A stretch of 17,174 nt of DNA, taken from assembly GCA_002479765.1 (NCBI GenBank), contig DLOZ01000018.1, positions 86,407 through 103,580 of the forward strand, written 5' to 3'. This DNA comes from Sphingomonadales bacterium UBA7471 (lineage in GTDB: Bacteria; Pseudomonadota; Alphaproteobacteria; Sphingomonadales; Sphingomonadaceae). The notes under the pieces are model-generated. The model was not told where the DNA came from, did not search any database, and worked only from the letters and a program-made list of their open reading frames with translations. The translations under genes and the position numbers were made by a program. Below, piece by piece: positions 7,160 through 13,467 of this stretch. How positions within the stretch are numbered: position 1 is the first letter of the stretch; every line of letters begins with the position of its first letter.

Positions 7160-8095
7160 GTGGCTGATTTTGATCGCCCTGCCCTTGTTCAATTTGCGCA
7201 GGACAGCATATCGCGGGGATCAAAATCCTTCCGTTTCGCCAGCCGGTTGTTTGACCGCATAACGCGCGAACGCGTGTGGCTGCTCTATGCATGGTGCCGC
7301 AAATGCGATGATATGGCCGATGGTCAGGACCATGGCGGCGCGATGGCGGCGGTCACCGACCCTCAGGAAAGCCTTGCCGCCATTCGCACGCTTACCGCAA
7401 AAGCGCTGGCGGGCACGCCCACGGGTGAGCCTGCGTTTGACTGCCTGGGCGTTGTCGCGCGGGAATGTGGCATTACGGCGCGCATGGCAGAGGATGTGAT
7501 CGAAGGCTTCGCACTGGATGTAGCGGACTGGCACCCCCGCCGCGAAAGCGATCTCTACCAATATTGCTACCATGTTGCGGGCGCCGTGGGCGTGATGATG
7601 GCCGTGGTGATGGGCGTTCCGGCGGATGATGACGCCACGCTCGACCGCGCATGCGACCTTGGCCTCGCCTTTCAACTCGCCAACATCGCGCGCGATATTG
7701 CCGAAGATGACGCCGCCGGACGCTGCTATTTGCCCGACGACTGGCTGGCGACGCTCGATATCGGCCCGGGCGAGCATATGAAGCCGCATAACCGCAAGAA
7801 ACTGGCGCTGATGGGCCGTTGGCTGGCGGACGAGGCGGAACAATATGAAGCGTCGGCACGTGTCGGCGCGGCGCATCTGCCGCTGCGCGCGCGTTGGGCG
7901 GTGCTATCCGCCGCCGGGATTTATGGCGAAATCGCCCGCAAAGTCCGCGCCGCCGGTAACCACGCGTGGGACCAACGCATTTTCACCAGCCGGCCCGAAA
8001 AGTTTCGCTGGGTGCGCAAGGCATTTGTCGATGCTGTTGCGAACAACCCGCGTGATATGAACCGCGACGCTTTGTGGACGCGGGCGAGGGTTTAG
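7160..8095 (+). CDS. crtB: Phytoene synthase CrtB
   Basis: A 311-residue squalene/phytoene synthase that condenses two geranylgeranyl diphosphates head to head into phytoene. The two Asp-rich motifs that bind the Mg-diphosphates are present: D50DMAD54 within YAWCRKCDDMADGQD, and N175IARDIAED183 followed by AGRCYLP. Length is normal. The start is a GTG at 7160, with no ATG in frame between the LOG stop and this codon and no convincing Shine-Dalgarno sequence. Translation may depend on ribosomes arriving from the LOG gene 36 bases upstream. It is the last gene of the crt operon, followed by a long hairpin that probably ends the transcript. crtE is not in the window. Confidence 0.96.
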   Translation: MADFDRPALVQFAQDSISRGSKSFRFASRLFDRITRERVWLLYAWCRKCDDMADGQDHGGAMAAVTDPQESLAAIRTLTAKALAGTPTGEPAFDCLGVVARECGITARMAEDVIEGFALDVADWHPRRESDLYQYCYHVAGAVGVMMAVVMGVPADDDATLDRACDLGLAFQLANIARDIAEDDAAGRCYLPDDWLATLDIGPGEHMKPHNRKKLALMGRWLADEAEQYEASARVGAAHLPLRARWAVLSAAGIYGEIARKVRAAGNHAWDQRIFTSRPEKFRWVRKAFVDAVANNPRDMNRDALWTRARV

Positions 8096-8138
8096 CAGCG
8101 CGGGCTTCTGCACTAGCCTAACACACCCACCCCCAATT

Positions 8139-8214
8139 CGTCATCCTGAACTTGTTTCAGGGTCTTACTACCGACGTTGAAAAAGTAAGATCCTGAAACA
8201 AGTTCAGGATGACG
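8139..8214. repeat. Palindromic repeat after crtB (copy 2 of family A), probable bidirectional terminator
   Basis: Arms 8139-8169 and 8184-8214 (31 bases each) match at 30 of 31 positions around a 14-base loop. The arm begins CGTCATCCTGAACTTGTTTC, the same family as the repeat at 4968-5038. It sits in the 152-base gap between the convergent crtB and phosphatase genes, so the strong hairpin can act as a transcript end or 3' stabiliser for both. No clear T-run follows on either strand, so classical intrinsic termination is unproven. A small extra stem (CCTGAA/TTCAGG, 8236-8252) overlaps the phosphatase stop codon. Confidence 0.9.
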
Positions 8215-8247
8215 GTGATGGACAAGTGGGCATTGCCTGAAGCGAAT

Positions 8248-9054
8248 TCAGGACGCGGCTAACAACCGCGCCGCACGCCCCGACAAGCGCTCCACCGCGG
8301 CGTCATGTATTCCCGGCGCGCAGCAAATCAGGCCGAAATCCAATGGTGTGCGTTTATTATATAAAATCGGTCCGCCAAGCGCATCGGTCACGACTGCGCC
8401 CGCTTCCTGCGCGACGAGGTGCGCAGCGGCGATGTCCCATTCATTGCCCCAGCGCAGCGTTGCGACCAAATCGGCGCGGTCACAGGCGACCATCGTCATC
8501 CGCATCGCGATGCTGTTGGGCTTGGGCACCGTGACAAGGTCCGCATCGAGCCGTGGCAATTCATCGGCGGGCACACGTGATCCGTTGAAATCCAATCGCG
8601 TGCTACCCGATAGCGGCGCATTGTTGCACGTCACGCCTTCGCCGCGTGCCGCGACCCAGATTTTGTCTTCGGCCGGCGCGGCCATCACCGCAAAGATCGG
8701 AATACCATCGGCCACCAAGGCAACCGACACACACCATCCGCTGCGTCCGCGCACATAATCGCGGGTGCCGTCAATGGGGTCAACCAGCCACAAGAGCCTT
8801 GCATCGAGCCGCTTTGGGTCATCCAGCGTCTCTTCGGACAGCCATGCCGCCTCCGGCAAAATCGCCTGCAAACGCGTGGTCAGCAACGCATCGACGGCCA
8901 TGTCGATCTCGCTCACGAAATTGTCGCGGCTCTTTTCCCACACCTTGGCATCGGGCACTGCCCCGTCGCGCCAGCTGGCAAACGCCAACGCCGCAGCTTC
9001 CTGCGTGGCTGCGATGACGGCGTCTCTATCAAGCTGGCGTTCAGGCACCTGCAA
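8248..9054 (-). CDS. Inositol monophosphatase family phosphatase, CysQ-like
   Basis: A 268-residue Mg- and Li-sensitive-type sugar phosphatase. Metal ligands of the family are visible: E74/E75 in WLSEET, the motif WLVD92PID95GT97RDY, and W206D207IAAAHLVAQEAGA near the C-terminus. Such enzymes remove phosphate from inositol phosphates, 3'-phosphoadenosine nucleotides (CysQ) or related compounds; the closest type here is uncertain. The longest frame starts at TTG 9052-9054, and a GTG at 9046-9048 is an equally possible start; no ATG is available. Either start overlaps the 3' end of pmbA/tldE (14 or 8 bases), so translation is probably coupled. Convergent with crtB across the palindromic repeat. 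Confidence 0.9.
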   Translation of the reverse strand: MQVPERQLDRDAVIAATQEAAALAFASWRDGAVPDAKVWEKSRDNFVSEIDMAVDALLTTRLQAILPEAAWLSEETLDDPKRLDARLLWLVDPIDGTRDYVRGRSGWCVSVALVADGIPIFAVMAAPAEDKIWVAARGEGVTCNNAPLSGSTRLDFNGSRVPADELPRLDADLVTVPKPNSIAMRMTMVACDRADLVATLRWGNEWDIAAAHLVAQEAGAVVTDALGGPILYNKRTPLDFGLICCAPGIHDAAVERLSGRAARLLAAS

Positions 9055-10387
9055 TCATCATGCCGTCGATCCGCAAGGTCGGCACATTGATGCTGCGGAT
9101 CCAGTCCAGATCGTTCGCGGCGGTCATTGCTGCAAACATATCCTTCAAATTGCCGGCAATGGTAAATTCGCTCACGGGTCCGGCAATTTCGCCATTGATG
9201 ATCAGGAAACCGGCGGCACCGCGGCTATAATCGCCCGTCACCGGATTAACGCCCTGCCCAGCCAGTTCGTGCACATAGACGCCATGTTTGATGTCCGCGA
9301 TCAGTTCGGCAACGCTGACACTGCCACCTTCCAAATGCACGTTCGACGGACTGACACCCGGCGCGCCGCTGACACCGCGGCTCGCATGGCCGGTGGGTTC
9401 CAATCCCAATTGCCGCGCCGATGCGCTTTCCATCAACCAGCCCGTCAAAACGCCCTTTTCTATGATCGCACGGCGCGCGGTGGGCAGGCCTTCGCCATCA
9501 AAGGCGCGCGACCCAAGCCCGCGCGGCACATGCGGATTGTCGATGATTGATATGCCGCTGTCGAACAATTGCGCGCCGAGCGATTCCAGCAGGAAGCTTG
9601 TTTTGCGGGCAATGGCCGACCCGCTAATCCCACCCAGCAAATGCCCGACAAAAGAACTGCCAACGCGCGGGTCAAAGACCACGGGCATCTGTCCACTTTT
9701 GATGGTGCCGGGGTTCAACCGCTTGACGGCGCGTTCACCGGCACGCGTGCCGACGCTGGCGGGGCTGGCGAGATCGGCAAGATGCCGGGCCGAGCGCCAG
9801 TCATAATCGCGTTCCTTGGCATCGCCATCGCCCGACAGCACGCTGGCGGATATGCCATAGCCTGATCCCGATTTCACGCCTGCAAAGCCGTGACTGGTGG
9901 CCAGCGCAAAGATCGAGCGCGACGCACTTGCGCCAGCGCCTTCGCTGTTGGTGACGCCGGGAACGGCGCGCGCGGCATCTTCGCATTCAAGTGCGGCTGC
10001 GCGAAGCTGTGCGGGATCGGGGTCTTGGCCATCATCGCCGTCGAAGTCCGGAATTGCGCCCATGAGCAGCCGGTCGTGCGGCGCGAGGCCCGCATATTGG
10101 TCTTCGGGTGCTTCCTTCGCCATGTCGATCGCGCGGGCCACCAGACCGGCCAGAATATCGGGGTTCATGTTGGACGATGAAATCGTTGCCGACCGCTGGC
10201 CGACAAAAACCCGCAAGCCGATGTCTTCACCTTCGGATCGGGCCACATCCTCTAACTGGCCCAGCCGCACCTGAACGTCCGTAGATGCTTCACACACATA
10301 AACGGCATCGGCGGCATCGGCACCGGCTTTAATGGCTTGGGAAACGAGATTGTGCGCGCGATCAAGCGCTTCTTGAGGTTTAAGCAT
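9041..10387 (-). CDS. pmbA: TldE/PmbA family metalloprotease subunit
   Basis: A 448-residue TldD/PmbA family protein. It starts at ATG 10385-10387 (MLKPQEALDRAHNLVSQAIK). In E. coli TldD and TldE (PmbA) form a heterodimeric protease needed for microcin B17 maturation and CcdA degradation. TldD carries the HExxxH zinc motif and TldE does not; no such motif is seen here, which favours TldE/PmbA. Family blocks include the glycine-rich SRGVSGAPGVSPSNVHLEGG, GVNPVTGDYSRGAAGFLIING and the C-terminal ...LRIDGMMIAG ending. The tldD partner is not in the window, as is common. The 3' end overlaps the downstream phosphatase gene. Confidence 0.93.
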   Translation of the reverse strand: MLKPQEALDRAHNLVSQAIKAGADAADAVYVCEASTDVQVRLGQLEDVARSEGEDIGLRVFVGQRSATISSSNMNPDILAGLVARAIDMAKEAPEDQYAGLAPHDRLLMGAIPDFDGDDGQDPDPAQLRAAALECEDAARAVPGVTNSEGAGASASRSIFALATSHGFAGVKSGSGYGISASVLSGDGDAKERDYDWRSARHLADLASPASVGTRAGERAVKRLNPGTIKSGQMPVVFDPRVGSSFVGHLLGGISGSAIARKTSFLLESLGAQLFDSGISIIDNPHVPRGLGSRAFDGEGLPTARRAIIEKGVLTGWLMESASARQLGLEPTGHASRGVSGAPGVSPSNVHLEGGSVSVAELIADIKHGVYVHELAGQGVNPVTGDYSRGAAGFLIINGEIAGPVSEFTIAGNLKDMFAAMTAANDLDWIRSINVPTLRIDGMMIAGA

Positions 10388-10433
10388 GATTCCCGCTTAG
10401 GCGCGGGCCGTTACAGCGTCAATCAAGCGGCTT

Positions 10434-10781
10434 TCAAAATACCGTGAACAAAACCGCCAAAATTGCGGGAATGGCCACGGCAGCCGCCCAAAGCTTCAAC
10501 CGGTCCGCGACATAATGCGTGTGCAGACCGTCGCCATTATACGCAGCGGCATCCAGCGCCTGCCAGCGACGCTCCATATTGCGGCATGGCGGAATGACTG
10601 CAGCCACAAAGAGGACCAGGACAAAATAAGGGAAAATCGACGTGCCACTGGATTCGATGGTGGGCGTCACCAAAAATATCAGTGCCAATGTGTAGACCAC
10701 CAGCGCAACGGCGACATGATCGGACATACGTTTTGAATAGCTTTTATAGCTGCGCAATTGCGCGTGTTCGGCTTTTGCCAT
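10434..10781 (-). CDS. Small hypothetical membrane protein with three predicted helices
   Basis: A 115-residue protein not assigned to a named family. It has a polar, basic N-terminus (residues 1-21) and three hydrophobic segments at about 22-40, 49-66 and 96-115. A basic loop lies around 67-72 (RNMERR), and a soluble stretch holds the AAYNGDGLHTHY segment. The strong AGGAGAG upstream of ATG 10779-10781 supports translation. It lies between queE and pmbA on the same strand, with a 46-base gap to pmbA and a 71-base gap from queE. Function is unknown; no catalytic motif is visible. Confidence 0.8.
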   Translation of the reverse strand: MAKAEHAQLRSYKSYSKRMSDHVAVALVVYTLALIFLVTPTIESSGTSIFPYFVLVLFVAAVIPPCRNMERRWQALDAAAYNGDGLHTHYVADRLKLWAAAVAIPAILAVLFTVF

Positions 10782-10852
10782 TTTTCTGCTCTCCTCTTCC
10801 CGTCACAAGACTGTCATCTTTGGGAACAGGTTTCAAGCATATTTAATGAGGG

Positions 10853-11491
10853 TCAGGGCAGCCCCAAAATCTTGTGATTTTGCAAGGATAAGCGCCATTT
10901 TGGGCGGTTCATGACGAAGCGTGTTGCTTCCTCTACGCTCGCCGCGTTCAACACCGCGTCGCCTTTATCCATGGGCTGGATGAGGAAATGGGCAAATTGC
11001 CATCCCTCCATGCGGTCCACATCACTCGCCAATTGCGGCCAGACGAGTTTCAGTTCATCGCCATGATGTTGGACCACGTCAGAGCCCGCCTTGGGGCTGA
11101 TGCAGACCCAATCGATGCCCGGATGGACCGCGATAGTGCCGTTGCTTTCAATGGCGATTTGAAACCCGTGCGCGTGCAATGCGTCGATAATCGCATCATC
11201 AACCTGCAGCATGGGTTCGCCGCCCGTGATCACGACATAGCGCGATTGCGTGCCATCACCCCACACAGCCGCAACTTTTGCCGCAAGGTCAGCCGCGTCA
11301 TAACGGCCGCCATTTTCGCCATTCATGCCGACAAAATCGGTATCGCAAAATTGGCAGATGGCGGAACTGCGGTCTTCTTCGCGGCCCGTCCATAAATTGC
11401 ATCCGGCAAAGCGCAGAAACACCGCACGGCGGCCCGCATGGACGCCTTCGCCCTGAAGCGTCAGAAAAATCTCTTTAACCGCGTAGCTCAT
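10853..11491 (-). CDS. queE: 7-carboxy-7-deazaguanine synthase QueE
   Basis: A 212-residue radical SAM enzyme that contracts 6-carboxytetrahydropterin to 7-carboxy-7-deazaguanine, the step before QueC on the way to preQ0 and queuosine. The unusual cluster motif C31-x14-C46-x2-C49 is seen, as known for a subset of QueE proteins, and TGGEP (89-93) is the SAM-binding motif. The start is set at ATG 11489-11491 (MSYAVKEIFLTLQGEG), because the stop codon of queC overlaps it as ATGA; a longer upstream extension exists but lies within queC. The pair is translationally coupled. queD and queF are not in the window. Confidence 0.96.
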   Translation of the reverse strand: MSYAVKEIFLTLQGEGVHAGRRAVFLRFAGCNLWTGREEDRSSAICQFCDTDFVGMNGENGGRYDAADLAAKVAAVWGDGTQSRYVVITGGEPMLQVDDAIIDALHAHGFQIAIESNGTIAVHPGIDWVCISPKAGSDVVQHHGDELKLVWPQLASDVDRMEGWQFAHFLIQPMDKGDAVLNAASVEEATRFVMNRPKWRLSLQNHKILGLP

Positions 11492-12171
11492 GCGTACATG
11501 GTGGGATCGGGCAATCCCGCATCGGCAAAGCCCTTGGCGCGCAACCGGCAACTGTCACAGCGGCCGCAGGCTTTGTTATCGGGCGTCGGATCGTAACAGG
11601 ACCAGCTCATCCCCGCATCAAGGCCAAGCCGCGCCGCTTGGGTGGCGATATCGGCCTTGCTCATGTGCAGCAACGGGGTGTGGACGCTGAAATGATCGCC
11701 CTCAACACCCGCCTTGGTGGCCAAATTGGCCATGCCTTCAAAGGCGCGGATGAATTCTGGCCGGCAATCGGGATAGCCCGAATAATCAAGCGCATTGACG
11801 CCAATCCACAAATCCCGCGCGCCGCGTGCTTCGGCAAGGCCAAGGCATAAGGAGAGGAATATCGTGTTGCGCGCAGGCACATACGTGATGGGGATCGCGT
11901 TTTCTTCAACGCCCTCTTTGGGAACAGCAATATCCGCGGTCAGCGCAGAGCCGCCAAAGCGTGTCAGATCAAGCGGCAGGACGATATGCTCAATCGCCCC
12001 CAAATGCGCGGCGATGGTCGCGGCACTATCAAGCTCAATCCGGTGGCGCTGGTTATAATCGATGGTCAGCGCGATAAGGTCATAGCCCGCCTCACGCGCC
12101 AAGCCGGCAACAACCATTGAATCGAGGCCACCGGACAAGAGAACGATGGCAGATTTGGATTTTGCGGTCAT
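11488..12171 (-). CDS. queC: 7-cyano-7-deazaguanine synthase QueC
   Basis: A 227-residue ATP-dependent amidotransferase-like enzyme that converts 7-carboxy-7-deazaguanine to preQ0. The PP-loop motif SGGLDS (13-18) binds ATP, and the C-terminal zinc site is formed by C192, C202, C205 and C208 in SCYDPTPDNKACGRCDSC. Length is typical. The ATG at 12169-12171 starts 34 bases downstream of tRNA-Arg with only a weak ribosome binding site. It overlaps queE by 4 bases (ATGA). QueC and QueE together supply preQ0 for queuosine in tRNAs with GUN anticodons. Confidence 0.97.
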   Translation of the reverse strand: MTAKSKSAIVLLSGGLDSMVVAGLAREAGYDLIALTIDYNQRHRIELDSAATIAAHLGAIEHIVLPLDLTRFGGSALTADIAVPKEGVEENAIPITYVPARNTIFLSLCLGLAEARGARDLWIGVNALDYSGYPDCRPEFIRAFEGMANLATKAGVEGDHFSVHTPLLHMSKADIATQAARLGLDAGMSWSCYDPTPDNKACGRCDSCRLRAKGFADAGLPDPTMYA

Positions 12172-12205
12172 TGCGAGAGGTCTCTGTATTCAGAGAGAAG
12201 AAAAG

Positions 12206-12282
12206 TGGTGCACCCGGAGCGATTCGAACGCCCGGCCCTCAGATTCGTAGTCTGATGCTCTATCCAGCTGAGCTACGGGTGC
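12206..12282 (-). tRNA. tRNA-Arg (anticodon ACG)
   Basis: The minus strand folds into a standard cloverleaf. The acceptor arm is GCACCCG/CGGGTGC, the D arm contains AGCTCAGCTGGATAGAGC, the anticodon stem TCAGA/TCTGA encloses the loop CTACGAA (anticodon ACG, read as ICG after deamination), and the T arm holds GTTCGAATC. The 3' CCA is encoded (12206-12208). It decodes CGU/CGC/CGA arginine codons. The gene stands 34 bases upstream of queC on the same strand. Confidence 0.97.
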
Positions 12283-12294
12283 ACTGGAAGGCGG

Positions 12295-12323
12295 CTATTA
12301 GGGTGGTGCCTTCCGTTGTGCAA
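12295..12323 (-). promoter_or_regulatory. Promoter of tRNA-Arg (and probably queC-queE)
   Basis: On the minus strand TTGCAC (12323-12318) and TAATAG (12300-12295) are spaced by exactly 17 bases. The expected start lies a few bases before the mature tRNA 5' end at 12282. The 56-base gap to the DUF1254 gene upstream holds no other candidate. A 7-bp inverted repeat (GGAAGGC/GCCTTCC, 12286-12314) overlaps the -10 box and start region. Confidence 0.55.
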
Positions 12324-12338
12324 TAGCTAATTTGCCCT

Positions 12339-12860
12339 TCAAACCTGCTTGCAGGTCGATTTTCTGCGGATCGCATCAATCGTTGGGAAAGTGCTGGCCG
12401 GGGCGACCAATATTCGGATCAATACCAGCCCCCTGTCATAGCCGACACGGACGGGTTCATAACCCGCTGGCGCCGTTTGCCCCGCGTTTACGAGCGCCAG
12501 CCGCGCAGCCTTGCCTTTGGTATCCCTGTCGCTGCGTACCGCCGCCACATCGGTTCGGGCATCAAAAATGCTCACCGACCAATAATGGTCCGGCACAGGC
12601 TGCACATCGACCAGCACCGGCCCTTTGGAGACATTAAAGGCGCAAGCGGCATATGCAAGGTCAGGGCTTGGCCGAACAATCGTCTGATTGGCGGCTGTCG
12701 TCATGGGCGAAAAGGCAAATTGATTTTCAGGGCCGCGATCGCCAATTTTATTCATCGCCGCCTGCATCAACGCATAAGGCGTTGCCAGCAAGGTTGCCTG
12801 ATACGCACCCAATGCGACAAGGCCGCCCGCCACTATCGGAAATAACCAACGCCGCATCAT
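12339..12860 (-). CDS. DUF1254 family protein (short form), exported or membrane-anchored
   Basis: A 173-residue protein of the DUF1254 type. Residues 5-24 are a hydrophobic signal/anchor after MMRRW. The conserved core includes NQTIVRPSPDLAYAACAFNV and the DHYWSVSIFDARTDV stretch (counterpart of YxxVxFxDxxxxN blocks). The start ATG at 12858-12860 overlaps the DUF1214 stop as ATGA, with AAGGAG 5 bases upstream; a GTG 6 bases earlier is less likely. In larger proteins DUF1254 and DUF1214 form one chain; here they are separate adjacent genes, in the order DUF1214 then DUF1254. The biochemical role is unknown. Confidence 0.8.
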   Translation of the reverse strand: MMRRWLFPIVAGGLVALGAYQATLLATPYALMQAAMNKIGDRGPENQFAFSPMTTAANQTIVRPSPDLAYAACAFNVSKGPVLVDVQPVPDHYWSVSIFDARTDVAAVRSDRDTKGKAARLALVNAGQTAPAGYEPVRVGYDRGLVLIRILVAPASTFPTIDAIRRKSTCKQV

Positions 12861-13432
12861 GCGCACTCCTTACGTTCAATCGTCGGTAACTGCGCCTTTT
12901 CAGGGCTTTGGATCATCATCGTTGATGGATGGTATAGCCGAAGCGTCAGGTCAAATTTGGGCACTGAGCCCGTGGGCAGCCATGTTCCGCTTTGCGCCGA
13001 TGGCGCGACAGTGAACGACCAGCCGCCCGCTTCATCGACCGGAACGGCACTGGCGGGCACCGACCAGCGGTTGGCGGCATTTTTTACAAGCCAGCCTTCG
13101 CCTTCATATAAAGTGATACTCCACCAACGGCCATCCAGCTTGCCGCCACGCACGACATAAGTACAGCGCCCGTCAAGCGCGCGGCCATCGCTGTCGTTTT
13201 TTGCGGTAAAATACATCGCCTCTTTGGCGGGCAAGGCGAGCAAGCCAGACAATGCAACCTTGGCCCGCGTGAGCGCGCTGGCATCCACCGTGCCAAAGCT
13301 TTTTCCTGTCTGCCACGGTCCGATTTCGACCATGCCATCGCTTAATCCGCCACGAACCTGATGCACAGCATAAGCTGCGCCGCCAACTAAGCCCAATGCG
13401 ATACATGCCGCAAATCGGTGCCATGTCTTCAT
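12857..13432 (-). CDS. DUF1214 family protein, exported or membrane-anchored
   Basis: A 191-residue protein of the DUF1214 type. The start ATG at 13430-13432 is chosen because GGGAG lies 7-8 bases upstream and residues 1-22 (MKTWHRFAACIALGLVGG) form a signal/anchor sequence; the open frame extends into ppdK, but that part is a shadow. The family core is visible: EAMYFTAKNDSDGRALDGRC, the RWWSITLYEGEGWLVKNAANRWSV block, and the C-terminal LRLYHPSTMMIQSP. It is co-oriented with and 35 bases downstream of ppdK, and its 3' end overlaps the DUF1254 gene by 4 bases. The pair is therefore translationally coupled and probably forms a complex. Function is unknown. Confidence 0.87.
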   Translation of the reverse strand: MKTWHRFAACIALGLVGGAAYAVHQVRGGLSDGMVEIGPWQTGKSFGTVDASALTRAKVALSGLLALPAKEAMYFTAKNDSDGRALDGRCTYVVRGGKLDGRWWSITLYEGEGWLVKNAANRWSVPASAVPVDEAGGWSFTVAPSAQSGTWLPTGSVPKFDLTLRLYHPSTMMIQSPEKAQLPTIERKECA

Positions 13433-13467
13433 AATGCTCTCCCTCGATGGAGGGGTAGAACAAAAGA

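Noticed and set aside
7220..7876. A 218-codon minus-strand open frame within the crt operon
   Set aside because: It is a shadow of crtB, which carries both Asp-rich motifs on the plus strand.
11492..11551. A 20-codon N-terminal extension of QueE
   Set aside because: It lies inside queC. The ATGA overlap start at 11491 gives the standard MSYAVKEIFLTLQGEG N-terminus of the family.
12117..12326. A 69-codon plus-strand open frame containing GAPGAIRTPGPQIRSLMLYP
   Set aside because: It is the antisense of tRNA-Arg. Translations of this kind are a known annotation artefact over tRNA genes.
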